This document shows positions 51,692-61,086 of a stretch of 64,000 nucleotides of DNA, piece by piece (positions within the stretch are counted from its first letter, which is position 1; each line of letters starts with the position of its first letter). Source of the DNA: Enterobacteriaceae bacterium UBA7338. GTDB lineage: Bacteria; Pseudomonadota; Gammaproteobacteria; Enterobacterales; Enterobacteriaceae. Below the pieces are notes generated by a model. The model was not told the DNA's origin and ran no database searches. It saw nothing but the letters and a program-made list of their open reading frames with translations. The stretch covers positions 439,990 through 503,989 of the forward strand of contig DKPJ01000017.1 in assembly GCA_002480085.1 (NCBI GenBank), read 5' to 3'. Made by a program: the position numbers and the translations under genes.

Positions 51692-52763
51692 ACGTGACAC
51701 GCTGGTTTCCTTGTTGTGTGACGGCAGACGGCATACCGCAGTAGCTGCCTAACTCAGTAGTAAAGATGGCGGGCAGATCCGGCGGAACCGTGTCGCCTTC
51801 CATTCCCAGGACCCCGGTCATGCCGAGGATAAACGGCGTTTCGTCCAGCACGGGGGCTGGCAAAAGCTGCGTCGGCACCGTTAGCTCAATCCGCGCTTTA
51901 TAGCGCCAGCCGAGATACACCCGCAGCAGAACCAGAAAGTCATCATAGCACTGCCCGCCCGGCAGCCAGCCCTGCGCCTCTGCCTCATCGTCCGTATACA
52001 GCCCCACCAGCAGCTGGCTGCTGATCTCCGTCGTCTCATCTCCGAGCACCGTATAACCGTCGAGGAGAAAGTCCTCCTCACCGTAGAAGCCCAGCGGCCT
52101 GTCGATATATACCGTGCGCGGATCGTGGGGGGTGACCGTAGCCTGGGTGTGCGGTGCCAGCAGTTTCACCAGCGCCTGAATCCCCTCTTCGGTTCTCGCA
52201 GGGAGGTGCATGATGCCGAGCAGAGCCAGAAAGCGCGATACCGGCGTGCCAATATGTTTCCCGGTGCCGGGAATGCCCAGCCCGATAAGCCCCAGCAGGC
52301 TCTGCGACGTGCTGTCCGTTCCGCCAGGCTCAAAGGTCGCCGGGTAGGAATATTTGCGCCAGATACGGTAGAACTGCGTCAGGATGCGGTGGTTAAAGAT
52401 ATCCAGAAACGCCATCTGGGCCTCGTACCCTTCACGCCGCTGGGCGATATCATCCAGCCAGGCCGTCGGCAGCGGTGAATCCACGCCGTACAGGCCGTTA
52501 AAGGTGGTGCGCACCGTCGGCGGCGCATCCGGATTGTCTTCGTCGTACTCCACCGCTTTCAGCTCACTGACCGGAAACCCCATGCCCGGATGCGGACGAA
52601 AGCGAACCGGATCGCTCGCCGGAGTCAGGGTGGTGCCCAGCGGCGGCCTGTCCGGGTTTGCTTTTTCCAGCAGCTGGCAGAAGCGGTAGAAATTAATCCG
52701 GTGAATATTCCGCTCAAGCCGGGCGCTTAGCCGGGAATACGGCGGTTGTGATTCTCCTGCCAT
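51678..52763 (-). CDS. tssG: T6SS baseplate subunit TssG
   Basis: A 361-aa VasB/ImpH-family protein. Hallmarks: RINFYRFCQLLEKANPDRPPLG near the N-terminus, FRPHPGMGFPVSELKAVEY, FNGLYGVDSPLPTAWLDD, and FLDIFNHRILTQFYRIWRKY. With TssF and TssE it forms the baseplate wedge. Its start overlaps the end of tssF by 37 bases, indicating tight coupling. Confidence 0.94.
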   Translation of the reverse strand: MAGESQPPYSRLSARLERNIHRINFYRFCQLLEKANPDRPPLGTTLTPASDPVRFRPHPGMGFPVSELKAVEYDEDNPDAPPTVRTTFNGLYGVDSPLPTAWLDDIAQRREGYEAQMAFLDIFNHRILTQFYRIWRKYSYPATFEPGGTDSTSQSLLGLIGLGIPGTGKHIGTPVSRFLALLGIMHLPARTEEGIQALVKLLAPHTQATVTPHDPRTVYIDRPLGFYGEEDFLLDGYTVLGDETTEISSQLLVGLYTDDEAEAQGWLPGGQCYDDFLVLLRVYLGWRYKARIELTVPTQLLPAPVLDETPFILGMTGVLGMEGDTVPPDLPAIFTTELGSYCGMPSAVTQQGNQRVTYAFE

Positions 52764-54490
52764 TCGAGTCGCTCTCCGGTGGGTTGCACAATCAGTATCA
52801 GGCGGTTAAAGAGATGAATATCGGTGTAGAGGGCAAAAAAGCGGTTGAGCATTTCACCGAACAGACAGACATCGCCGTGACCCGCAAAGCCGTTGCCGTC
52901 CAGCATCACCTCAATCTGTACGCCACGCATCAGATGCCCTCTCTCAAAGCGTTCGATTTCACTGTGTTTCACGTCGGTGATGGCAGCCAGACGACGGCGG
53001 TTCATCTCGTTATCCGTCCAGTCATAGAGCGACAGCGCTCCGCGCAGGACATCCGCGTTATCCATCATCCACAGAAAACTGCTGCCCAGATGGCTCAGCA
53101 CCCGCCAGTGGAAGCGATCCCGATCCGGTGGATAGCACGGCAGCGTCGGCGCGCAGAGATTACGCACGCGAATACGCGAGGCGGTAGACTTGACGGTGGT
53201 ATCGAGCAGCGTGCTCTGCAGCGCCCGGCGCGGCAGCTGACCGTTGGTGCCGATCAGGTTCAGCGAGAGCTTCTCATCATCCGGGACGGTATGGTTATCG
53301 AATGCCTCACCGCCGAGGATGAGCCAGGTGTCATACAGTCCGGAAGGGCCACGCTTGACGCGAGTGTGGTAGTAGTACTCCGGCGCATCGTGGCGCAGCA
53401 TTCCCCCTTTATGGCGAAAGCTGGTAAACGGCACGTAGACCTGATGCCCGCTATGCCGTGAGGAGGTGACTGAATCGACAGCGTAAATTTCCGTGTGGCC
53501 GTCCTGAACACGCATTGGACGCAGCAGATATTCAGTGCACAGAGGATCCAGGTGCAGCGGATCCGACTCCAGTGGGAAGAGGTTAATTACTGGCGAGCAG
53601 TGCAGGCGCAGCTGTTTTTCCGAGAAGGGAAATTCATGCGGCCACTGTTTATTCAGCACCACGTCAATCTCCAGCCACGGCGTCGCCTCCGGCAGCGTGA
53701 CGCTATCCAGCCCGCGCAGGCTGACCGCCATGAACTTTTCGCGGAAGGTGAAGTACTCCAGCAACAGCTGATAACCGCTGAAGCTGCCGTCCGTTTTCGG
53801 CAGCAGGGCGTCATCTTTGCCGAAACCACAGACGGCAAAATGCGCAGCCAGCGGGTGTCTGTCCACCTCTCCGGGAAAACGGAGACCAATATTCGCCACG
53901 TTCAGGGTCAGCGCTTCATGCAGTGCACCCGCCAGGGGCGCATCCGCATTGAGGTAGAGCGGAATACGGCTTAAATCAATCTCGCGCCAGTTTGCCAGCG
54001 GACCGCACTCCAGGCGCAGCGTAATGACGGAGCGTCCATCCGGATCTGTGGTCACCCCAGCACGGGAGAGCGACAGCGGCAGCAGGGTCAGCGGCTGCGT
54101 GGTGGTGTAGCGACACCGCGTCCGCTTTTCGCCGATGGGCTGCGAGAGCACCTCAAAGCCCCTCTCTATCTCGACCGGCTCTTTCATCTCCCGCCAGTCG
54201 GTGGCGAACTCCACGATAGACAGCGACGGAATGGTGCGCAGATAGTGCGGCCATATCATGCTCACCAGCCCACCGGTAAGCTCCGGCAGGTCATCATCCA
54301 GCTTTTCGCGCAGCCGCCCCATCAGGAAGGCAAAACCTTCAAACAGGCGCTCCACATACGGATCGCGCGCGCCCGCTTTGTCGAGGTTTAAGCTCGCCGC
54401 CCGGTCGGGATGGGCAAGCGCAAACTCTTCACCCGCCTCACGCAGGTAACGCATCTCGGCGTCAAAATAACGCAGGGTTAAATCGTCCAT
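52727..54490 (-). CDS. tssF: T6SS baseplate subunit TssF
   Basis: A 587-aa VasA/ImpG-family protein. The N-terminus LRYFDAEMRYLREAGEEFAL followed by GARDPYVERLFEGFAFLMGRLREKLDD and LTGGLVSMIWPHYLRTIPSL is diagnostic. Toward the C-terminus, RHSGHQVYVPFTSFRHKGG and FGEMLNRFFALYTDIHLFNRL are also typical. It lies 33 bases after tssA. Confidence 0.95.
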   Translation of the reverse strand: MDDLTLRYFDAEMRYLREAGEEFALAHPDRAASLNLDKAGARDPYVERLFEGFAFLMGRLREKLDDDLPELTGGLVSMIWPHYLRTIPSLSIVEFATDWREMKEPVEIERGFEVLSQPIGEKRTRCRYTTTQPLTLLPLSLSRAGVTTDPDGRSVITLRLECGPLANWREIDLSRIPLYLNADAPLAGALHEALTLNVANIGLRFPGEVDRHPLAAHFAVCGFGKDDALLPKTDGSFSGYQLLLEYFTFREKFMAVSLRGLDSVTLPEATPWLEIDVVLNKQWPHEFPFSEKQLRLHCSPVINLFPLESDPLHLDPLCTEYLLRPMRVQDGHTEIYAVDSVTSSRHSGHQVYVPFTSFRHKGGMLRHDAPEYYYHTRVKRGPSGLYDTWLILGGEAFDNHTVPDDEKLSLNLIGTNGQLPRRALQSTLLDTTVKSTASRIRVRNLCAPTLPCYPPDRDRFHWRVLSHLGSSFLWMMDNADVLRGALSLYDWTDNEMNRRRLAAITDVKHSEIERFERGHLMRGVQIEVMLDGNGFAGHGDVCLFGEMLNRFFALYTDIHLFNRLILIVQPTGERLEWQENHNRRIPG

Positions 54491-54523
54491 TTATTTTCTC
54501 AGGATCCAAAGAGCAAGGGAGAG

Positions 54524-56110
54524 TTAACTGCACAGCACGGCGGCCCGCGCCGGATCGATGGCGATCAGCCCGGCAAGCAGCGACGCCATTTCCGGTTGCA
54601 GCCGCGTTTTATCTGCTTCACTGCGCCCGGCCTTGATGCGCAACAGTTTTAGCCGCCGCGCTTTAACCTCAAAAAGCAGTACCGGTTCCCACTGGGCCAG
54701 GGGGAGCGCTGCCGCGTGACTATCCAGCTCGGCCAGCAGATGCTGCGCCAGGTCGTTTTTGCCTACCTGTTCGGCGACGCGCGCCATCAGCAGACGCAGC
54801 AGCCAGCGGCTTCGTACGCTGGTGATGCCTGGGCGATGTTGCAGCCAGGCCAGGGCCGCCTCAGGACCATCACTGTCGGCCAGCGCCAGTGCTTCCGGCT
54901 CCAGCTGCAGGATGTCATTGTCTTCTGAGGTCACCACGTTGCTGACCGGAAGCGCGTGAAAGCTCAGGGGCGTAGCCAGCACCTGCTGCTGGATCCAGTT
55001 GAGGGTGAACTCGTCGGCAAAGGGCGTGCCGTCAGTAAAGGCCAGCAGCTCCAGACCGCGCACGCGGTTCAGCAATCCCTGCAGGTCGTTCTGGACGATG
55101 GCGGCTTCGTTTTCGCGGCCCTGCTTTAGCAGCGCCTGGTGGATATACCACTGCAAGTCCAGCCACAGATGGCAGGCACCACGCGAGAGCAGATCGTCTG
55201 CGGCTTCCAGCAGCGGCTGCCACTGCTGCTGTAAATAGAGACGCTTGAGCTGCGGGCGTGGATCGATCTTCAGCTGTTCAAAGCGGGTCCGCCCGTCTGC
55301 CGTCTGCGTCGGAAGCTGGTTCAGCGTGTCATGGCGGATGTTTTTCAGCAGCCGGTGAGCCGCCAGCCAGCCGCCTGGCTGTTCACGCAGATAGGCCGCC
55401 AGAACGCGCCCCTGCGCCAGCAGCTCCTGACCGGAGACAATACGGGCCAGCTCAGGCGGGCTAAGATGCGACGGAAAGGGGGTGCTGGCTGCGTTTTGCG
55501 GTACCACAGCATCCGCGCCCCCGGACTGCTGGAGTCGGTTTTCCAGCGCGCCGTACAGCGGCGCCAGCTGCGGCTGGCTCTCCTGTGACAACTCAGCGTT
55601 CAGCTGGTCAATAAGCAGCAGCGCCCCGGCGATACGCAGGGTGTCGGCACTATTGACCTCCGGGTAGAGGGACAGGCTGTCGAGCATTTTACCACCGGCG
55701 AGCCACTCCATGGCCCCTCTGCGGCTTCGGTCACGCTGCGGATGGAGCTGCGTGCCGAAGTGCTGCATCAGCCCTGCCAGCAGCTCAAGACCGTCCGCCA
55801 GCCCCGCTTCGCCATCGCGGTGCAGCCGCGCCCAGGCATAATAGGTGGCGACCCGGATATCTTTCGTTGCAGCGATCAGCAGCTTTTCAGCAAGCTGGCA
55901 GATGAGCGCCGTATCCGCACCGGAGAGTTTATTCACCTCTTCACGCATACGCTGAAAATCGTCGTCGTAACCGGGATCCTCACCGGTGGGGTTGCCTGCC
56001 GTGACGGGCTGTAACCACTTTTCCCACAGGGGCAGGCGCAGCTGGGTCTGTTTCGCCAGCGTTGCCGATTCGGCCATGCAGGCCGTGAGTAACGTTTGCA
56101 GGGAGGCCAT
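54524..56110 (-). CDS. tssA: T6SS baseplate/sheath-priming protein TssA (ImpA_N + VasJ)
   Basis: A 528-aa protein with an ImpA_N domain (GEDPGYDDDFQRMREEVNKLSGAD, VATYYAWARLHRDGEAGLADGLELLAGLM, LHPQRDRSRRGAMEWLAG) and a long helical C-terminal region of the VasJ class. This resembles the long TssA of enteroaggregative E. coli, which primes and coordinates tube/sheath growth. It shares one base with the end of tssM. No membrane helix, in contrast to the TagA-like paralogue at 49413-50672. Confidence 0.88.
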   Translation of the reverse strand: MASLQTLLTACMAESATLAKQTQLRLPLWEKWLQPVTAGNPTGEDPGYDDDFQRMREEVNKLSGADTALICQLAEKLLIAATKDIRVATYYAWARLHRDGEAGLADGLELLAGLMQHFGTQLHPQRDRSRRGAMEWLAGGKMLDSLSLYPEVNSADTLRIAGALLLIDQLNAELSQESQPQLAPLYGALENRLQQSGGADAVVPQNAASTPFPSHLSPPELARIVSGQELLAQGRVLAAYLREQPGGWLAAHRLLKNIRHDTLNQLPTQTADGRTRFEQLKIDPRPQLKRLYLQQQWQPLLEAADDLLSRGACHLWLDLQWYIHQALLKQGRENEAAIVQNDLQGLLNRVRGLELLAFTDGTPFADEFTLNWIQQQVLATPLSFHALPVSNVVTSEDNDILQLEPEALALADSDGPEAALAWLQHRPGITSVRSRWLLRLLMARVAEQVGKNDLAQHLLAELDSHAAALPLAQWEPVLLFEVKARRLKLLRIKAGRSEADKTRLQPEMASLLAGLIAIDPARAAVLCS

Positions 56111-59100
56111 CAGTTCATCTCCCCGTTATCGTTGTCCGCAGCAGCCGTCGCACCCACGCTGAAGATGGCATCCGGCAGAGCAAAGTGACGCAGCTTCAGC
56201 AGCGCCAGTGGTCCATCGCCCATCTGGGTGCGCAATAGCCACTGCAGCTGGCGGCGGTCCGGGGCAGCGATGGTTAGCCGGTACATACCCTCGCCGATCT
56301 TTTCACGTTTCGCCTGCTCCAGCAGCCGGATCCCGCCCCATGCGCCGCTGCAGTTGGCCAGCAGTCGCGCACCCGCCGCTGTGGAGGTCCAGGTCAGCAT
56401 CGCCCCGGGTTTGTTAATCACGCCCGGCCAGCGAAAGCTCTGCCAGTCGGCAAGCTGGTTGAAGTAGTGCAGCGTCTGTCCGTCGATCGTCATCTGCGTT
56501 TCGACAATCTCCGGCATCGCCACGCCCTGCATCTCAAAGCTGATGCCCTGGCTGCCGTCGGTGAAAAGGATATCGGAGAGCTGGCTAAGCTGGTTCACCG
56601 CCCTCAGGAAGGCCGGGCTGAAGGTCAGCCCCTGGCTGTTGGTCTCGTTCGCCACCCAGCTGCTGCCCTCTTTATGCAGCACGCCGCCCAGTTGGGTAGT
56701 GAGGAAGCGGTCGATACGTCCGGTATCATGGCGGATGAACTCTGCCAGCATCGGCAGGGAGACATCACTCTTGCCGGCGGCAAACGGGTAGCGCCCGTCA
56801 AACGATGCGTGCCAGTTGGCGACAATGGCACGCTGCCACTGGTCGTTCAGGCTGGCCGCAGAGGGCTGCAGTACCGTCTGCCATGCCTGCGTCAGCGGCT
56901 GTACAAATAGGGTATTACCAAAGCGGCTCCACTCTTCGCCAAGACTTGCCGCAACCAGGCTGCCGTAGGCCAGGGTATCGGTGAGATCCACGCTTTTCCC
57001 CTGAAACACCGTCTGCGCCAGCTGCTGCATCATTGCCTGCGGATCCGGCGCATTCGCCACCTGCTGGAGCTTCAGGCGCACGCGAGTGAGCCGGGTGAGG
57101 TACGTCTGTAGGCTGAGCGAGCTGTCGGCCGCCATCACGTTCTGCGTGCTGTTTTTACCCATCAGCTGAAGCAGCGGCCCGAACGTCCCCTCCAGCGGCC
57201 CGACCGGCCCTGCAGCCTGCTGGTCAATGACCGGCCGCTCGTCCCTGCCGATTAGCGCTTTGGCTGATTTGACCAGCGAATCAGAGATGGCTTCGCCCTG
57301 CTGCCCGGTCTGCCCCTGATAAGCCAGGGTGTTCATCAGGGCAATCAGCGGCGACTGGCGGACGTCGCCGGTCAGGGTGAGCTGGTCGGTGACGTCGGTA
57401 ATGTTGTGCGTCGGATCCAGCCGGATGCTGTTCAGGAAGCTCAGCCAGGCCCCGGCAAAATCGGTGAAGTAGCGATTGGTCAGGCGCTGCTTCAGGGCTT
57501 CCGGGGAGATGTCGCCGGAGACGGCCCTGTGGTTATCACTCAGCACCCAGTCGATCTCATCGCGTCGTGATGCCACCGCGTTATCTATCGCATCCTGAAT
57601 GCCCCCTTCCCACGCCTGGCGGGTAAACATTCCCGGCACCACCTCCTGCGTGCTGAAGAGACGGCGGGCATCCGTCCCGGAGGTCATATCCTCCAGGGTC
57701 ATATCGGCATAGTTGCGGCGAACAGCCGTGAGCATAGTCTCGTAGAGGGTGCTCTCGGCGTTACGCTGACCAATCTGCTCCAGCAGGACCTGACGGACCT
57801 GCGCCACCAGCGCCGCATCCGGGGTGATTTTCCATGACGGCTGTGCCGGCAGATTCTGCATATAGAAGCCCTGCAAATCCGGGGCAATAGCCTGCCACAG
57901 CGCAGGCGACAGTCCAGGGCGGGACGGTTCCGCGGCTTGCATCACCTGAGTAAAAAAAGCGGCGTCGGCCCTCTCCGGGTGCGCCATCATCAGGTAGGCC
58001 TTCAGCTGGCCGTAACCCGGTTTTGCCCTTTTTGCACGTAAAGGGCTACGCGGCGGCAGGTTCGCCAGCGCGTTTAGCTGCTGCGTCAGCGTTTGTACGG
58101 CCACGTCGCGGATCAAACAGTTATTTGCCCGCCCGTACCACGGCATCAGCGCCGTCAGCAGAGAGGCGTTATGATCAAGACCGAAACGCTGATACCAGGG
58201 CGCACCGCGCGTGCGCTGGATCTGCATGCGTCCGATATCGTTACGCAGCGCCTGCAATGCTATCAGCTGGTTATCGTTTATCGCCGGGTGCTGCACCAGC
58301 TGCTGCGCCCGGTCAGCGGCACTGAGAATGTGCTGGCGGTTAACGGCAAACGCCGTCACGCTGCCCAGGCCCCACAACGCCAGCAGCGTCAGGATCGAGA
58401 CTTTTAGCGTGTGCTCCCACGCCATCCCCACGCGCACGCCGCGGGCTTTCCCGCAATCCTCCTTCACGCCCTGCCACGCCGCCGGAACGGGCCAGCGGTG
58501 CTCATGTGCGGATGCGCCCGCTTCGCTCGCCGGTAACGTCGGGCTGAACATCAGGCCGCGCAGCGGAAGACGTCTCTGATGCTCCGTCAGCCATGGGGTG
58601 AGCAGGGTTTGCCAGCGGGCAATGCCCTCTATCTCCAGCTGTCGGGCGAAACGTAAAAGGTAGTCGTGTGCCGGAGTGACGTGCATCTGCTGCACTCCCT
58701 GTGCTCTTAGCACAGGCAGAATGGCGGCCAGCTGCTGACCTGCAGCTTCAGGAGTGGCGTGCACTGGAAACAGCGCGCCTACTGTTTGGGTAATTCGCGC
58801 ATCCTGCGGCCACGCGCTGTCGCTGACCTGCCACAGATAGACCGGGGGCTGGTAGTGCAACACCTCGCCCACCTGCTCCAGGGTACGAAGGTGGATGTCC
58901 AGCCTGTCGGGTGTCGCCTGCGCGTCGTTAAGAGCAAGCACGATCCCGTCCAGCGGACGGTGGCGGCGCAGCTTACGCAGGGCGTGAAGACGATCTTTGT
59001 CGATGGCGGCGGACAGTGTGCCGCCGTGAATCAGGACGGTACCGCTGCCCTCCAGCCACTGCTTCTCTGCAAGACCAGGGGCGATAGCGGCGACCTGCGC

Positions 59101-59523
59101 TGGCTCGCCGGTGATCAACAATAGACGGACTTTATAGCGCCAGAAAGGGCCGTGACGGCGACGGAGGTGAGTGCTCATCCGCTGAAAGCCGTATTCATCC
59201 TGGTGGGTAACTGGTTTCTTTTTCTCTGACGGTACCGATTTTCCTCCGTTGGCCGCCTTCGCTTTTAGATATCCATGGCATCCCACACTCCGGCTGCTAA
59301 ACATCTGGATCAGTACGCCAAACAATAGGATGAGAGTGGCAAAAGCCGAGACAAATAAAGAGACCCACCATTTAACCGAGTCCCTCTGAATATTCACCCA
59401 TTCAGGATGTACTATCAGCAACAGGCAGATGCTGCCTCCCAATCCCAGAATGACGACACAAAGCAGCCATAACTGGAAACCGGAATTTTTGAATATGTTA
59501 AATAATGAGCGAAAGTGCTTCAC
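56110..59523 (-). CDS. tssM: T6SS inner-membrane complex subunit TssM (IcmF/VasK)
   Basis: A 1137-aa protein with two N-terminal membrane helices (about 16-38 and 51-75), a cytoplasmic domain, a third helix (about 372-394, HTLKVSILTLLALWGLGSVT) and a large periplasmic part. At the place of the usual Walker A motif it reads LLLITGEPAQVAAI (about 134-147), with neither the terminal glycine nor the lysine, so nucleotide binding by this loop is unlikely; the EAEC TssM also lacks it. The C-terminal domain carries the IcmF-type GPWALLKL-like end (MGDGPLALLKLRHFALPDAI). Preceded by an 85-base gap. Confidence 0.94.
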   Translation of the reverse strand: MKHFRSLFNIFKNSGFQLWLLCVVILGLGGSICLLLIVHPEWVNIQRDSVKWWVSLFVSAFATLILLFGVLIQMFSSRSVGCHGYLKAKAANGGKSVPSEKKKPVTHQDEYGFQRMSTHLRRRHGPFWRYKVRLLLITGEPAQVAAIAPGLAEKQWLEGSGTVLIHGGTLSAAIDKDRLHALRKLRRHRPLDGIVLALNDAQATPDRLDIHLRTLEQVGEVLHYQPPVYLWQVSDSAWPQDARITQTVGALFPVHATPEAAGQQLAAILPVLRAQGVQQMHVTPAHDYLLRFARQLEIEGIARWQTLLTPWLTEHQRRLPLRGLMFSPTLPASEAGASAHEHRWPVPAAWQGVKEDCGKARGVRVGMAWEHTLKVSILTLLALWGLGSVTAFAVNRQHILSAADRAQQLVQHPAINDNQLIALQALRNDIGRMQIQRTRGAPWYQRFGLDHNASLLTALMPWYGRANNCLIRDVAVQTLTQQLNALANLPPRSPLRAKRAKPGYGQLKAYLMMAHPERADAAFFTQVMQAAEPSRPGLSPALWQAIAPDLQGFYMQNLPAQPSWKITPDAALVAQVRQVLLEQIGQRNAESTLYETMLTAVRRNYADMTLEDMTSGTDARRLFSTQEVVPGMFTRQAWEGGIQDAIDNAVASRRDEIDWVLSDNHRAVSGDISPEALKQRLTNRYFTDFAGAWLSFLNSIRLDPTHNITDVTDQLTLTGDVRQSPLIALMNTLAYQGQTGQQGEAISDSLVKSAKALIGRDERPVIDQQAAGPVGPLEGTFGPLLQLMGKNSTQNVMAADSSLSLQTYLTRLTRVRLKLQQVANAPDPQAMMQQLAQTVFQGKSVDLTDTLAYGSLVAASLGEEWSRFGNTLFVQPLTQAWQTVLQPSAASLNDQWQRAIVANWHASFDGRYPFAAGKSDVSLPMLAEFIRHDTGRIDRFLTTQLGGVLHKEGSSWVANETNSQGLTFSPAFLRAVNQLSQLSDILFTDGSQGISFEMQGVAMPEIVETQMTIDGQTLHYFNQLADWQSFRWPGVINKPGAMLTWTSTAAGARLLANCSGAWGGIRLLEQAKREKIGEGMYRLTIAAPDRRQLQWLLRTQMGDGPLALLKLRHFALPDAIFSVGATAAADNDNGEMN

Positions 59524-59608
59524 TACGGTTTACTCCTGTAAGAAAACTTGCACGCAGCAAGGACTGTCCTGTTACAGCAATAATGGATAATCGTAATAAG
59601 GACTGAGA

Positions 59609-60820
59609 TCAGTCAGGCTCCGTCGGAGAACGGATCACCATGAACCAGGGGGAGTTATTTTCCCCATCGACACTCATGAGCAGTTGCGGTGATGATGCGA
59701 TCATAAGATTTTCGGCTGCCACCGCTATGGCTAGCCAGGGCGATGCGTATCCGGTCAACCCGGTACGTAAATCAATATCGCAGGGTTGCCCTGCCCCCGG
59801 AAAACGAATACCTGCAGTAGAAAAGAGACCATCGGCTTTATTTTCAGTTCCCATCCCTGTTAGCCAGATCTGGCTGATTGCATCCGGGGTAGTCATTCCC
59901 CACAGCAACGCCTGCTGCATTGCATAAGCCATACCCTGCTCAGAATGCGTAAGCTCTGGACGGTGAACAAACGCTACTGGTTCTTCTACCGGGGCGTCAG
60001 TTCGTTGCAGTAAGAGCGCAACGGCGGCTTCCCCCGCTCCGTCACCCCCCTCTTCTACCAGATTCACGGCCAGTACCAACAGCGTCTGCATTAGCTCCGG
60101 CTCGTCCAGCCAGTTATCCAGCATATTCAGGCCAGTTTCTTCTATGAAGGAAAGACGAAACGATAATCCGGTTATCTCTTTAATAATTAGTGCTGCCATC
60201 TGCTGTTGCTCCAGGGTCACTGAATTATCCGAGCCTGTTAGCAATGCGACTGCCAGAGAGCTTTGTGCAGGCAAACCATGTAACGCAGCCTGTATCCGGT
60301 TGGCTGACAGTAACGTCTGAAGTCGGGCTTTCAGTCTGTCCATTCCCGATAGCATGACATCATCAAACCGGGCCTGATGAATCACATTCTGTTTTGTGTT
60401 ATCGATGACTGGCGGGAGTGAGATCCCATCAGGTATCAGTAACTGCCCGGATAAGGCTCCGGAAGCGACCACATGCGGTAGCTGCGTAGCCTGGGCCAGC
60501 ATGACGAGACTGCGTTGTCCGCGCTCGATCTCCTGAATAAGATCCCTTTCACGCATGTCGTTCCAGCCGTCATTGCCGAATATCGGGGTCAGGAAAATCA
60601 CGCTCCGGATGATAATAAGAACGATCCAGATAATGAGCGCTCCTCCTGGGAAACATATCCAGAAAAACGGAATATGTGTGGACATTCCGGCAGGCCACAG
60701 CCAGGCAGTTACCAGGCCATTTCCCGCCACCAGTGCCAGCAGAAACACCAGCCAGCGCCGAAAAGAGGGAGCCGGGCGGTTTTCAGCCCGCACGGGTATA
60801 CAAGTAAGATCGACTGGCAT
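59609..60820 (-). CDS. Unrecognised two-TM protein in the T6SS locus
   Basis: A 403-aa protein I do not recognise. Two hydrophobic segments lie near the N-terminus (about 23-42, LVFLLALVAGNGLVTAWLWP; about 50-80, FWICFPGGALIIWIVLIIIR), followed by about 320 mainly soluble residues with a Ser/Ala/Leu-rich middle (ASGALSGQLLIPDGISLPP, LLVLAVNLVEEGGDGAGEAA). The topology implies an inner-membrane anchor; the orientation is not decidable by eye. The start overlaps the PAAR gene stop by one base and it precedes tssM, so it is cotranscribed with T6SS genes. Candidate roles are an accessory membrane-complex factor, an effector-loading factor or an immunity protein. Confidence 0.8.
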   Translation of the reverse strand: MPVDLTCIPVRAENRPAPSFRRWLVFLLALVAGNGLVTAWLWPAGMSTHIPFFWICFPGGALIIWIVLIIIRSVIFLTPIFGNDGWNDMRERDLIQEIERGQRSLVMLAQATQLPHVVASGALSGQLLIPDGISLPPVIDNTKQNVIHQARFDDVMLSGMDRLKARLQTLLSANRIQAALHGLPAQSSLAVALLTGSDNSVTLEQQQMAALIIKEITGLSFRLSFIEETGLNMLDNWLDEPELMQTLLVLAVNLVEEGGDGAGEAAVALLLQRTDAPVEEPVAFVHRPELTHSEQGMAYAMQQALLWGMTTPDAISQIWLTGMGTENKADGLFSTAGIRFPGAGQPCDIDLRTGLTGYASPWLAIAVAAENLMIASSPQLLMSVDGENNSPWFMVIRSPTEPD

Positions 60821-61086
60821 TATTTACTCGTCGTGGCATTGCCGAGGGAAGAGATCAGCGTGCAGCCGCAGGTACATTTATAGCCATGAAAGGCAACCTG
60901 CCTGCCGTTATCCTTGAAGGTTGGATGGCCTTCTGCAATAAAAGAGGGGTTATGGCCTTTCAGTGGGCAATCCACTGGGTCGTCCTTATGCGCTACGCCA
61001 ATACCACCAAATTTCATGTTTTCAGAACCTACGGTGACATATCCACCGCTGGACAGTTTGTCGTTTTTACGGATGATGCCTTTCAT
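60820..61086 (-). CDS. Small PAAR-domain spike-tip protein
   Basis: PAAR proteins cap the VgrG spike and bind zinc at the tip. The 88-aa product from ATG 61086 (MKGIIRKNDKLSSGGYVTVG) has the PAAR pattern: GGYVTVGS, GIGVAHKDDPVDCPLKGH, FIAEGHPTFKDNGRQVAFHGYKCTCGCTLISS, with several Cys and His as metal ligands. It has no C-terminal toxin extension. An ATG at 61098 would add four residues and overlap the upstream gene by 32 bases. Placement between the putative immunity gene and the T6SS core suggests it carries the neighbouring effector non-covalently. Confidence 0.88.
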   Translation of the reverse strand: MKGIIRKNDKLSSGGYVTVGSENMKFGGIGVAHKDDPVDCPLKGHNPSFIAEGHPTFKDNGRQVAFHGYKCTCGCTLISSLGNATTSK

